From CAYOXX01 sp964408025 (GTDB lineage: Bacteria; Acidobacteriota; DATKUA01): a DNA stretch of 47,832 nucleotides. The translations under genes were made by a program, and so were the position numbers. The notes beneath the pieces are model-generated. The model was not told the origin of the DNA, ran no database searches, and saw only the letters and a list, made by a program, of their open reading frames with translations. Of this stretch, positions 17,045 through 25,221 are shown piece after piece (within the stretch, counting starts at the first letter, position 1; each line of letters begins with the position of its first letter). Where the stretch lies: the NCBI GenBank assembly GCA_964408025.1, contig CAYOXX010000016.1, forward strand, positions 1 to 47,832, written 5' to 3'.

Positions 17045-17562
17045 TGCGAGTTGGGGTCAGGAAAGACGTGGCGCAGGAAGCGCTCCCTGTGGGTGCCGCG
17101 CCAGTAGAGCTTGTCGCAGTTGGGGCAGCGGGTGAAGCGCTTGCCGCTGCTGAAGACGAAGGGCGGCACGCGGCCCTCGACCTCCTCGCGCGGCACCTCG
17201 ACGACGGCGCAGTTGCAGTGGGTGCAGCGGCTGAAGAGGCGCTCGCGGTCGATCTCGATTCCGAAGTGGCCGATCACCTGCCGCAGCTGCTCCTCCGCCC
17301 GCTCCGAGTCGATGAGCAGCGATCCGATGCCGCCCCGCTCAGCCCGCCGCGTCAGCTCGGTGTCGCGGGTCAGCAGGACGCGGCCGCTCTGGCGGCAGCG
17401 CCGCAGCAGCTCGTCGTCGTCGATGGCCCGCTCGTAGAGCGTGTCGAGCCCGACGGCGCGCAGCCAGCGGGCCAGCCGGCCGAGCATGCAGTCGGCGAAG
17501 AACGAGGGTTCGCCGGGCCGGCCTGGAGACTGGTTGGACACGTTAGCCCGCATATTGCGCAA
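17041..17562 (-). CDS. Mut7-C (DUF82) PIN-like RNase domain with zinc ribbon
   Basis: 173 residues. N-terminal FFADCMLGRLARWLRAVGLDT and LLTRDTEL are the signature of the Mut7-C domain, a PIN-like nuclease fold whose acidic residues (ADCM, DDDE, RDTEL) are retained. A C-terminal zinc ribbon has CTHCNC and CPNCDKLYWRGTH, as in the family. Founding member: the C-terminal part of the animal exonuclease Mut7; bacterial substrates are largely untested. Two alternative starts lie nine bases apart (17562, 17553). First gene of a two-gene unit with the CYTH protein; the combination suggests RNA or nucleotide housekeeping, which is inference. Confidence 0.9.
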   Translation of the reverse strand: MRNMRANVSNQSPGRPGEPSFFADCMLGRLARWLRAVGLDTLYERAIDDDELLRRCRQSGRVLLTRDTELTRRAERGGIGSLLIDSERAEEQLRQVIGHFGIEIDRERLFSRCTHCNCAVVEVPREEVEGRVPPFVFSSGKRFTRCPNCDKLYWRGTHRERFLRHVFPDPNSQ

Positions 17563-17573
17563 GATTCAGCCGT

Positions 17574-17696
17574 CCGGCGGCCCATTTTCCCGAGTCTCTT
17601 TGTTGCGGCTGATTTTGGGCCCTCGGCGTGGTTCTAACCACGCCTTCAGGTCCAAAACCGGCCCCGCCGCGACCTTCGGGAAAATCGGCTCGCCGG
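17574..17696. repeat. Long imperfect hairpin (123 bp, about 58-nt arms)
   Basis: The left arm (17574-17631) and right arm (17638-17696) are near-complementary around a TTCTAA loop. The apical stem GGCGTGG/CCACGCC (17625-17631/17638-17644) is perfect, and the base holds the ATTTTCCCGA and CCGGCG blocks on both arms. It lies just upstream of the Mut7-C gene and downstream of the TerB-DnaJ gene, all on the minus strand. Could be a palindromic mobile repeat, a structured RNA or an attenuator. The rest of 17563-17797 shows nothing. Confidence 0.75.
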
Positions 17697-17797
17697 TTAC
17701 AATAAGTATCCTCTTTGTCCTGTGGAGAGAGCGCTTGAAAGATCAACATATCAATCTCCTAACACCAGAGCCGGCCAAACCTTATGCAATGTGCGGG

Positions 17798-18523
17798 CTA
17801 GAGCCCCCGCTCCTCGCAGATGGCGTCGTAGGCGGCGTTGATGCGCCTGAACTTCTCGCCCGCCAGCCGTGCCTGGTCCGCGCCGAGGTGGGCGACGCGG
17901 TCGGGGTGGTGCAGCTTGGCGAGCCGCCTGTAGGCGGCCTTGACCTCGGCGTCGGTGGCCTCGGCGTCGAGGCCCAGCGTCTCGTAGTGGCCGTTGCCGC
18001 CGGCGCGGAACTCGGCAGCGGTCGTCCGCTGGTTGGCCGCGCCGACGCCGAGGGCGGCGGCGATGCGGGCTATCGTCCGCTCCTCGCGGGGATCTATGTG
18101 CCCATCGGCGGCGGCCACCATCCAGAGCAGCCGCAGCAGCGCCAGCCGCTCCTCGATCCTCGAGATGCGGGCGAACTCGGCCGCCACCTGCTCGGGCGGA
18201 GGGTTGATCCGCAAGGTCTCCTTCATCAGACGGCGCACCGTCTCCAGCTCCGGTTCGCCGAAGTGGAGTTCGTGCTTGAAGAAGTCGGCGATGGCGCGCG
18301 CCTCCTCGGGCGCCACCCGCTCGTCGGCCTTGGCGACCAGTGTGAGTAGGACCACGAGGTTGGAGTAGAAGAGCAGGCGCTCATTGCCGCCCCGGTCGCC
18401 GAAGACCTGATCGCTGTCCGGAAGCCCCCCGGCCAGCACCGCGCCGAAGATCGCCCCCACCGGTCCGGCGATCAGGAAGCCGATTCCGGCGCCCGCAAGC
18501 AGCCGCCCCAGCCAGCCTTTCAT
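17798..18523 (-). CDS. DjlA-like TerB-DnaJ co-chaperone
   Basis: 241 residues. The N-terminus (about 7-33) is a glycine-rich hydrophobic segment, a likely membrane anchor like DjlA. Residues about 48-165 are a TerB-like domain (VVLLTLVAKADERVAPEE and MVAAADGHIDPREE, each with the acidic D-x-x-(I/V)-x-x-E pattern). The C-terminal J domain (about 177-241) has YETLGLDAEATDAEVKAAYR and an intact HPD (HHPDRV), so it should stimulate DnaK. Predicted topology leaves the J domain in the cytoplasm. Shares its upstream region with the divergent glycosyltransferase at 18724. Confidence 0.92.
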   Translation of the reverse strand: MKGWLGRLLAGAGIGFLIAGPVGAIFGAVLAGGLPDSDQVFGDRGGNERLLFYSNLVVLLTLVAKADERVAPEEARAIADFFKHELHFGEPELETVRRLMKETLRINPPPEQVAAEFARISRIEERLALLRLLWMVAAADGHIDPREERTIARIAAALGVGAANQRTTAAEFRAGGNGHYETLGLDAEATDAEVKAAYRRLAKLHHPDRVAHLGADQARLAGEKFRRINAAYDAICEERGL

Positions 18524-18652
18524 TATTCCTTGCTCCGCTCGTCGAGTCGCGGCGGCGCGCGCCCGCCGCAGCTAGAGTATAGGTACGATACGGGTGCGAG
18601 ACAAATCCCCTCGCCGCGGAAGCGACAGGGAGGGAGGGGGGAGCGGACGGTG

Positions 18653-18681
18653 TTGCCCAGGAGTCCGCGATGAGCTAAAGT
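18653..18681 (+). promoter_or_regulatory. Candidate promoter for the GT4 gene at 18724
   Basis: TTGCCC (18653-18658), 17-nt spacer, TAAAGT (18676-18681), 42 bp upstream of the GTG start. Confidence 0.35.
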
Positions 18682-18723
18682 TCGTGGCTGCTGAACGGAG
18701 TCGCGGAGCGGGAGCCTGGGGCA

Positions 18724-19872
18724 GTGAAGATTCTCCACCTGGCGAATTTCTACCACCGCAAGTCGGGCGGTATCAAGACCTACCTGGACGCCAAGCGCCG
18801 CTACTTCGCCGAGCGCGGCCTGCCGTTCCGGCTCGTCGTCCCGGACGAGAGGGACGGCATCGAGCGGGCGGAGCCGGACTCGGTTGTCTACCGCATCGCC
18901 TCCCCGCGGGCGCCGCTGAACTCGCTCTACCGGATCATCGTCAACCTCGGCGTCGTCCACCAGATCGTCAAGCGCGAGGAGCCGGATCTGCTGGAGGTTA
19001 ACGACAAGTTCACGCTCATGGCGCTCTCGTATTTCTACAGGAAGGTGCAGAAGCGGCTGCCGACGGCCGGGTTCCATCACGAGCGGCTCGACGTAAACTT
19101 GGGCCTCTACTTCGGCGAGAGGCCTCTGCTGCGCTGGCTGGCCGGCCTCTACATGCAGATCTTCAGCGCCGCCTTCGACCGCGTCGTCTGCGCCTCGCGC
19201 TTCACGGCGGCGGAGATCGAGCCGATAGCGGCCGACAAGGTCGAGCTGCTCAACCTGGGTATCGACCTCGGGCGCTTCGACCCCGCGCTGGCCGACGAGG
19301 CGCTGCGGCGCCGCTTCGCCGCCGGCGCCGAGCTGCTGCTGCTCTACGTCGGCCGCATCGCCAGGGAGAAGAACGTGGCGCTGCTGCCGCCGGTGATGGC
19401 CCGGCTCGCGGAGGAGGGGGTGAAGGCCCGCCTGGTGGTCGCCGGAGTCGGCGACGAGGAGAACACCCTGCGCGAGTCCGGCGCCGCCGGCATCGACTTG
19501 GTCGGCCACATCGCCGACCGAGAACTGCTGGCCCGGCTCTACGCTTCCGCCGACGTCTTCGTCTTCCCCTCGGTTATCGAGCCCTACGGCCTGGTGCCGC
19601 TCGAGGCGCTGGCCTCGGGGCTGCCGGTGGTCTGCCCCGACAGCGGCGGCGTGCTCGAGTACCGCGATTCCGAGGCGGTCCGCTCGGTGCCGCCGGAGCC
19701 TGGGGAGTTCGCCGCCGCCATCCTCGAGCTCGCCGGCGGCGACCGCGAAGCGCTGCGCTCCGCTGCGCGCCGGCAGGCCGAAAGGTTCTCGTGGGAGAAA
19801 ACGTTCGCGAGGCAGCAGCGCATCTACGAGGAGATGGTCAGGATCGGCGTCACCCGGCCGTCCCGTCGATGA
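18724..19872 (+). CDS. GT4-family glycosyltransferase
   Basis: 382 residues from a GTG at 18724 (MKILHLANFYHRKSGGIKTY, with the glycine-rich acceptor-side loop). GT-B fold. The C-terminal half has LLYVGRIAREKNVALL, VGHIADRELLARLYASADVFVFPS and the E-x7-E donor motif EPYGLVPLE, typical of GT4 enzymes using nucleotide sugars. No membrane segment. Acceptor unknown; together with the facing GT4 and PHP genes it may act in glycolipid or surface-sugar synthesis (inference from context). The last 23 bp overlap the 3' end of the convergent GT4 gene. Confidence 0.93.
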   Translation: MKILHLANFYHRKSGGIKTYLDAKRRYFAERGLPFRLVVPDERDGIERAEPDSVVYRIASPRAPLNSLYRIIVNLGVVHQIVKREEPDLLEVNDKFTLMALSYFYRKVQKRLPTAGFHHERLDVNLGLYFGERPLLRWLAGLYMQIFSAAFDRVVCASRFTAAEIEPIAADKVELLNLGIDLGRFDPALADEALRRRFAAGAELLLLYVGRIAREKNVALLPPVMARLAEEGVKARLVVAGVGDEENTLRESGAAGIDLVGHIADRELLARLYASADVFVFPSVIEPYGLVPLEALASGLPVVCPDSGGVLEYRDSEAVRSVPPEPGEFAAAILELAGGDREALRSAARRQAERFSWEKTFARQQRIYEEMVRIGVTRPSRR

Positions 19873-20983
19873 CCCTGCGGTAGCTGCCCAACAATTGGTT
19901 CTCGAAGATGGCGTCCCAGTCCTGCGAGACGGCATACTCGCGCGCGCCGCGGCCGAGGCGGCGGCGCAGCCCGGCATCGGCCTGCAGGCGGCTGTGGCAG
20001 TCGACGAACTCCTCGTCGCTGCCCGCCACCAGGCCGGTCTCGCCGTCGACGACGAAGTCCTTGGGTCCCCCCTCGCCGGTCACCAGCACGGCCAGCCCGG
20101 AGCTCATCGCCTCGAGGACGGCGTTGCCGAAGGTGTCGGTTCTGGAAGGGAAGACGAAGATGTCGGCCGACGCGTAGGCGCGCGCCAGCGCCTCGCCCTT
20201 TAGAACACCGAGGAAGCGGGCCCGCGGTAGGCGGTGCTGCAGTTGCCATTTGTGCGGCCCGTCGCCGACGAACTCGAGGTTGCGGCTGCCGTCGGTATCG
20301 AGCCTTCTGAGCAGATCGAGGTTCTTCTCGACGCTGAGGCGGCCGACGAAGAGCGAGACCGGCCGCGAGCGCCCGCCGTCCCGCCGCTGCGCCGGGCTGA
20401 AGAGATCGGAGTCGACGCCGCGTGTGAAGATCGCCGTCGGCACTCCGATTCTTTCTTCAATCAGGGAGCGAAGCGATTCTGTCGGCACCAGCATCAGGCT
20501 GCTGCTGCTGAAGAGCCTCCTTTGGTACCACCACGAGGCGCTCTCGGCCAGCGCCGCGGCTCGGCGGCCGATCGGATTGTCGCCGAAGAAGCGCAGGAAG
20601 CGGCTGGCGGCGAACTCTGGCAGCTTGGTGTGGTAGCAGGAGATCTTCGGCAGCCCGCGGACCGCGGCAGCCTTCAGTGCCAGGATCGCCATGTGGCCCT
20701 GGGTGGCGATGTGCACCAGGTCGAAGTGCGTCTCCGCGAAGTAGCGTCGCAGGCGCGGCCGCAACGGCAGCAGGTCGAATCCGAGGTCGTGGTAATAAGG
20801 GAACCGCGTGATGAATTCTATCGAGTGCACGACGACGCTGCCCCGGCGCGCCGTGGGGTGGCTGCCGGGGCAGAAGATCTCCAGCTCCACGCCCCGACGC
20901 GAGCACCAGCGGGCGAAGCGTTGGTAGACCATGGCGACGCCGTTAGTCTCGCGGAAGGTGTCGGTGAAGAGGGCTACGCGCAA
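19850..20983 (-). CDS. GT4-family glycosyltransferase (mannosyltransferase-like)
   Basis: 377 residues. N-terminal FTDTFRETNGVAMVYQRFA and ISCYHTKLPEFA resemble the alpha-mannosyl/glucosyl GT4 group that builds glycolipids (for example PimB/MgtA-like enzymes). C-terminal SLFVGRLSVEKNLDLL, ARAYASADIFVFPS and a donor motif T-D-T-F-G-N-A-V-L-E, in which the first Glu of E-x7-E is replaced by Asp. GT-B fold, cytoplasmic or peripheral membrane. Its gene follows the PHP gene (start 22097, stop 21033) on the same strand with 49 bp between them, a likely operon. Convergent 23-bp overlap with the other GT4. Confidence 0.92.
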   Translation of the reverse strand: MRVALFTDTFRETNGVAMVYQRFARWCSRRGVELEIFCPGSHPTARRGSVVVHSIEFITRFPYYHDLGFDLLPLRPRLRRYFAETHFDLVHIATQGHMAILALKAAAVRGLPKISCYHTKLPEFAASRFLRFFGDNPIGRRAAALAESASWWYQRRLFSSSSLMLVPTESLRSLIEERIGVPTAIFTRGVDSDLFSPAQRRDGGRSRPVSLFVGRLSVEKNLDLLRRLDTDGSRNLEFVGDGPHKWQLQHRLPRARFLGVLKGEALARAYASADIFVFPSRTDTFGNAVLEAMSSGLAVLVTGEGGPKDFVVDGETGLVAGSDEEFVDCHSRLQADAGLRRRLGRGAREYAVSQDWDAIFENQLLGSYRRVIDGTAG

Positions 20984-21032
20984 TCCGGCCTCCGGGTTCA
21001 GCGCTCGCGATTATATACCGTTTTCGCCTCCG

Positions 21033-22097
21033 TCAGCGGACGAGGCGCAGCGCCGATAGCGTCTTAAGCAGAAACCCAGCCACGCCGGCGAAGTAGTCGG
21101 GAACGATCCTGTCGTCGAGCGCGAACGAGGTTATCGGGGTATCCTTGTAGAAGGTGATCCGGCGGTAGGCCGCGACGTAAAACAGTATGCGGACGAACAT
21201 CTTCCAGGCGTGCGGCTGGAAATAGTCCGGCTTGCAGACGGTGACCCCGCCGCCGCGCTTGACCTCCTCGAGGTAGTCGTCGAAGGTGGCGGCCTCGCGC
21301 GCCGCCGCCAGCACGACGCTGGGGATCGGCGAGTGGCGGTCGCCACCGCCGACCACCGGCTTCCCAAACTGGCGCGCCAGCGCCACGACCGCGTCGTTCT
21401 CCTCGGGGCGGCGCAGACCGTTGAACTCGAGGGCGTGGATCGCCCAGCCGTAGCGGCCGAGCAGCCGGCGCAGCAGAATCAGGTGGTTGCCGGCCCTCCT
21501 CATGTTGTAGAGGGGGTGGTTGAGGACCACCAGGCAGCCTCGCTCGTCCAGGAACTCGAAGAGATCGTCGAGCGCGCCCCGGCCGGCCAGCTCCTGCAGG
21601 CGCGCGTGAAGCTGCTCTGCGCCGTCGCGCCGGATACCGAAGACGCCGAGGTGGAATTCGTCGCCCTCGTAGGGGACTGAGAGCTCCTCGCCGACGGTCG
21701 TCAGCGGCTCGAGGTCGGGCCGCTCGTCGAGCAGCTCGAGGCAGCCGGCGATCTTGTCGTGGTCGGTGACTGCCATCAGGATTTCCTCGAAGCCCAGCTC
21801 GCGGGCCGAGGCCAGCTCCAGCTCGTAGACCTCGCGGGGGGAGATTGGCGGGCAGTAGTAGAGGTTGGAGTAGTCCAGCGCCTCCTTGGCCTTGGTCTTG
21901 AAGACGCGGCGGAAGATGCCGTTGAACCGGCGCAGAACGGGCAGCGCCATCACATCGTTCAGCGGCGCCAGGTCCTCCTCGGAGTGGTAGGAGTGGGTGT
22001 GCAGGACGGCCGCAAGCGGGTACTCGCGCACCAGCGACTCGCGGCTCAGGCGCCGGTACCGGTAGTCGTCTATTACCCAGATCTGCCGCCGGGACAT
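21033..22097 (-). CDS. PHP-domain phosphoesterase
   Basis: 354 residues. Metal-binding motifs of the PHP fold in order: VLHTHSYHSEED (HxH plus His and acidic residues), AVTDHDKIAG (DHD), VVLNHPLYN and GGGDRHS (D-x-H). Members hydrolyse phosphate esters with three metal ions; the substrate here is unknown. The C-terminal 80 or so residues have hydrophobic stretches (MFVRILFYVAAY) beyond the core, perhaps a membrane contact. PHP proteins of this long type are often next to GT4 enzymes, and this one is upstream of a GT4 gene on the same strand, which suggests dephosphorylation of a lipid- or sugar-linked intermediate (inference). Confidence 0.88.
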   Translation of the reverse strand: MSRRQIWVIDDYRYRRLSRESLVREYPLAAVLHTHSYHSEEDLAPLNDVMALPVLRRFNGIFRRVFKTKAKEALDYSNLYYCPPISPREVYELELASARELGFEEILMAVTDHDKIAGCLELLDERPDLEPLTTVGEELSVPYEGDEFHLGVFGIRRDGAEQLHARLQELAGRGALDDLFEFLDERGCLVVLNHPLYNMRRAGNHLILLRRLLGRYGWAIHALEFNGLRRPEENDAVVALARQFGKPVVGGGDRHSPIPSVVLAAAREAATFDDYLEEVKRGGGVTVCKPDYFQPHAWKMFVRILFYVAAYRRITFYKDTPITSFALDDRIVPDYFAGVAGFLLKTLSALRLVR

Positions 22098-22207
22098 CGC
22101 CTACCTCTACGCCGGCCGTGCCCGGGAGCTGGGGGATCGGGCGCGGTGGGAGGCAATTGTGCGCCAGCGCCGCACGTTTTTCAACCTCGACTGCGCCAAG
22201 CGCGGAC

Positions 22208-22237
22208 TTGACTTGCGGCCGGGCGCCACGGTCTAAT
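22208..22237 (+). promoter_or_regulatory. Candidate sigma-70 promoter for the membrane protein at 22256
   Basis: TTGACT (22208-22213), 18-nt spacer, TCTAAT (22232-22237); the ATG follows 18 bp later, giving a very short leader. Lies in the divergent spacer 22098-22255. Confidence 0.5.
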
Positions 22238-22255
22238 CTTCCTTTTCGAGCGGAC

Positions 22256-22777
22256 ATGCGCGGAGTAAAAAAGCTGTTCCTGGAAGTCCTGAATCCCAAG
22301 CTCGGCCTGCTCTCCGTCGTGGCTCAGCTGGTGCAGGGGGGGGTGGTCTTCCTGGTCAATACCGACGCCGACCTGCTGTCTGCACTCCTGGCGGCGGCCA
22401 AGCAGGTCTTCTTCTCCTTTTTCTGGGGCGGTTTCTTCGGGCGCATAGCCGAGCGTTTCGCCGAGATCAAGAATCCGCTGCTGGCCTACCCCCTCGGCAG
22501 TGCGGTACCCACACTGATGGCCTACACATTGATGTTCCTGGTGCACTTTTTCACCGCCACGCCCAAGCCGCTCCTCTCGACCATCCTGCCGATGCTGATC
22601 TCGATGTTCATATACAATCCGATTACTATCTTCGTGCTGCGCCGTGGATTCTTCCGCACCTACAAGTCAAGGCCTACCGTAAAAGAGCGGCAGCGGATGG
22701 AGCGCGAGGCAAGCGCTGCAGAGTCGGCCGCCAAGACTCTCGATGCCGATACCTCCTCGAATACTGGCGGCCCTTGA
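22256..22777 (+). CDS. Uncharacterised small integral membrane protein
   Basis: 173 residues from ATG 22256; the frame is open upstream but that part reads as non-coding and precedes the promoter-like site. Several hydrophobic segments are visible (about 15-33, 40-58, 82-97, 102-122), separated by short charged loops (RIAERFAEIK, RRGFFRTYKSRPTVKERQR). The C-terminal 35 residues are charged and probably cytoplasmic. I do not recognise a family. It is monocistronic, or leads into the cysteine-cluster gene 55 bp downstream. Confidence 0.75.
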   Translation: MRGVKKLFLEVLNPKLGLLSVVAQLVQGGVVFLVNTDADLLSALLAAAKQVFFSFFWGGFFGRIAERFAEIKNPLLAYPLGSAVPTLMAYTLMFLVHFFTATPKPLLSTILPMLISMFIYNPITIFVLRRGFFRTYKSRPTVKERQRMEREASAAESAAKTLDADTSSNTGGP

Positions 22778-22832
22778 CCGCCCGCTCCCGGCAAGCTAAC
22801 GTTCAGGTAGGATACGGATATGGGGTATCGCG

Positions 22833-23369
22833 GTGGGGACGCCATACCAGGTATTGGAGTGCTACCGCCAGTTCGTTCTCCGCGTGGACGCCGCGGCAGC
22901 GGGCATAGCGAGCCGCTGGCGCGGGGAGATCCAGTGCCGCCCGGGCTGCGACGGCTGCTGTACCCCGCTGTCGATACTGCCGATCGAGGCGGCCGCAATG
23001 CGCGAGGGTGTCGCGGCGCTAGAGGCCCCGCCCGCCTCTGCCAACCGCTGCCTGATGCTCACCGCGGAGGGGCTCTGCGCCGTCTACGAGTACCGCCCCC
23101 TGATCTGCCGAACGCACGGACTGCCGATAGCGGGTGTCGAGATCGCGGGAGGCGTCGACTGCTGCCCCCTCAACTTTCGCAACCACGAGTTAAACCGCCT
23201 GCCCCGGCAGGAACTGATCGACGTCGACGCCCTCAACCGCGCCCTCATCGCCTTCAACGCTCTCTACCTGCGCGCCAGCGGCCTCGATCCCCGCTCCACA
23301 GAGCGGATCGACCTGGCGAGCCTCCGTAGCCGGGCCTGGAGCGATCGCAATCCGCGAGGCGTCGAATAA
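22833..23369 (+). CDS. YkgJ-family cysteine-cluster protein
   Basis: 178 residues from a GTG at 22833. The family's metal-binding cysteines are all present: CRPGCDGCC near the N-terminus, then CLMLTAEGLCAVYEYRPLICRTHGLP, and a later CCPL. This C-x3-C-x2-CC ... C ... Y-x2-RP-x2-CR-x-HG arrangement defines the YkgJ/UPF0153 group, thought to bind zinc or an iron-sulfur cluster; the cellular role is unknown. No signal peptide, cytoplasmic. No neighbour clarifies the role. Confidence 0.85.
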   Translation: MGTPYQVLECYRQFVLRVDAAAAGIASRWRGEIQCRPGCDGCCTPLSILPIEAAAMREGVAALEAPPASANRCLMLTAEGLCAVYEYRPLICRTHGLPIAGVEIAGGVDCCPLNFRNHELNRLPRQELIDVDALNRALIAFNALYLRASGLDPRSTERIDLASLRSRAWSDRNPRGVE

Positions 23370-23468
23370 AAGTAGCAGCACCTTCACGCCCGGGCGCGGG
23401 TACTTACGCCAGAAGGGGGTGCTATACTTCACCGCCAGTCGCACAGGAGCGAGGGGAGAAAGATATAG

Positions 23469-24671
23469 ATGCGGATAGCGATGATCGTGCCGACCTACTG
23501 GTCGCGCCCCGCCGCTCAGGGCTGGCGGGATGGGGACCTCGTCTTCGACCACCCGACGCCGCTGGATGGCGCCGACACCCTCGGCCGGCTGCTTCGCAGC
23601 CTCTCGCTGCTCGAGGACCGCGACTTCGAGTTGGCGCTCGTCATCGTGCCCACGACGCCGGATATCGAGGAGGAAACCGTAGCCCGGGTACGCGGGATAG
23701 CCGATGAGGCGGGCGTTTCGGTCCCGATCCGGCTGCTGACTCCCGCCCACATGCGACGTCTCGGCGAGCTCCTGGGCCCCGCGGCGGAGCGCTGCGCGCC
23801 GCTGCTCAGCCTCTCGGGCTACCCCCACGTCCGCAACGCCTGCCTGCTGGCCGCGCGGCTGCTGGGAGCCGACGTAGCGGTGCTGATCGACGACGACGAG
23901 CTGTTCGAGGACCCCGCCTTCATGCAGAGGGTGCGTCAGGGCATCGGCTCCGAGCACGACGGCCGGCGGGTGACTGCCCTGGCGGGCTACTACCTCAACG
24001 CCGACGGCGACTATCTCCTCAAGAAGCCGAGCGCGGCGTGGGGCGCGAGCTGGCCCAAATTAGAGATGATGAATCGGGCCTTCGAGGAGATCATCGGCCG
24101 GCCGCTGCGCTACAAGAGGACTCCGTTCGTCTTCGGCGGCAACTTCACGTTGCACTGCGACCTCTACGCCGAGCTGCCGTTCGACACCCGCGTTACGCGG
24201 GGCGAGGACCTCGACTACCTGATGATGGCGCTCGCGCACGGCGTGCCGACGGTGTTGGACAACGAGCTTGCCATCAAGCACCTGGCGCCGCCCAAGAGCC
24301 ACCCGCTCTGGCAGCAGGTGCGGCAGGACGTCATACGCTTCGCCTACCAGCGGGCCAAGATCCTGGCGCTGGCCGCAGCCCCGCGGGAGGGCATGAATCC
24401 GATCGCGCCCGAAGACCTCGATCCTTACCCAGGCTTCTTCCTGCGCGACGACCTGGACGAGCGGGTCGCTGAGACCGCGCGCCTGCTGGCCGAGCACTTA
24501 CGCGTCGAGGGGGATGAGGAGGGGGCCCGCGAAGCGCTGCGCGCCCCCGATTTCGCTCGGCGGGCGGCGCAGGTGGACGATCCGATCGACTTCTTCCTCG
24601 ATCTGAAAGAGCGCTGGCTGGAGCTGATGTCGTTCCTGCGGGAGGACCGCTTTAGCGGCCTGCTGGACTGA
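23469..24671 (+). CDS. GT-A-type glycosyltransferase-like protein
   Basis: 400 residues from ATG 23469; an extended -10-like TGCTATACT lies about 40 bp upstream. N-terminal MRIAMIVPTYWSR, a DDD acidic motif in VLIDDDELFED (DxD-like, metal and sugar-nucleotide binding) and GEDLDYLMMALAHGVPTVLDN (a GT2-style catalytic-loop pattern with GED) support a GT-A fold. The remainder, rich in Arg and Glu, has no match I recognise. It is followed after one base by a HAD-like gene, so synthesis of a phosphorylated glycoside and its dephosphorylation is possible, as in mannosyl- or glucosylglycerate pathways, but the sequence does not look like a classic MpgS or GpgS. Confidence 0.7.
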   Translation: MRIAMIVPTYWSRPAAQGWRDGDLVFDHPTPLDGADTLGRLLRSLSLLEDRDFELALVIVPTTPDIEEETVARVRGIADEAGVSVPIRLLTPAHMRRLGELLGPAAERCAPLLSLSGYPHVRNACLLAARLLGADVAVLIDDDELFEDPAFMQRVRQGIGSEHDGRRVTALAGYYLNADGDYLLKKPSAAWGASWPKLEMMNRAFEEIIGRPLRYKRTPFVFGGNFTLHCDLYAELPFDTRVTRGEDLDYLMMALAHGVPTVLDNELAIKHLAPPKSHPLWQQVRQDVIRFAYQRAKILALAAAPREGMNPIAPEDLDPYPGFFLRDDLDERVAETARLLAEHLRVEGDEEGAREALRAPDFARRAAQVDDPIDFFLDLKERWLELMSFLREDRFSGLLD

Positions 24672-24672
24672 G

Positions 24673-25221
24673 ATGGTTACCGTGCTGCTGCTCAGCGACC
24701 TGTTCGGCTCCTTCGCCGACCGGGAGGGCTCGTGGCGGGCCTGTGCCGGCCACTACGGACGGCTGAGGGAAGCCGGTGTCGAGTTGGTCTTCTTCAGCGG
24801 CGCGCCGCTGGAAGTGGCTCTGCAAACACTAGACGGGCTGAGTCCCGAGGCCGCAGTAGTCGCCGACGGGGGTAAGACGCTTTGGGCTCCCGCAGGCCAC
24901 AAGCTCGGGTCGGAATCCGAACCGCGAACGATTCCGACTCCGGGAGCGTTTGCTCAGCGTGCCGCGGCTGAGTGGGTGATCGGGCGATACGGCGACGGCG
25001 AGCGCATCGTCATCCCCTTCGGCGTTGGCGGCGGCGCCGACGACGCCTTCCTCGAGGCCGTCGAGGTGGCGGCGCTCCTGCCCGGGGAAGATGGGCGCCT
25101 CTGCCCCGATATCCCGAAGCCGAGGATCACGTGCACATGCAGGGAGACGGCGCAGGGCGGCTGGAACGAGTGGGCCGAGACTATGCTGCGCCGCGTCGAA
25201 CTCGTCACCATTAGAGACTGA
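24673..25221 (+). CDS. Degenerate HAD-superfamily protein (mannosyl-3-phosphoglycerate phosphatase-like)
   Basis: 182 residues starting one base after the stop of the GT-A gene. Layout resembles Cof/MpgP-type HAD phosphatases: motif I position LLLSDLFGSF, motif II position LVFFSGAP, AAVVADGGKTLW and a C-terminal VGGGADDAFLEAVEVAALL where GDSxND-LxML normally lies. The first Asp is present, but the second (D+2) is Phe, and the usual GDS/ND metal ligands are altered, so classical phosphatase activity is doubtful. Might be an inactive partner or regulator of the upstream transferase. The stop codon falls inside the inverted repeat at 25218-25307. Confidence 0.65.
   Translation: MVTVLLLSDLFGSFADREGSWRACAGHYGRLREAGVELVFFSGAPLEVALQTLDGLSPEAAVVADGGKTLWAPAGHKLGSESEPRTIPTPGAFAQRAAAEWVIGRYGDGERIVIPFGVGGGADDAFLEAVEVAALLPGEDGRLCPDIPKPRITCTCRETAQGGWNEWAETMLRRVELVTIRD

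Noticed and set aside
21064..22299. 411-codon minus-strand frame over the PHP gene
   Set aside because: Alternative frame of the PHP gene, no motif; the PHP metal-binding residues fix the real frame.
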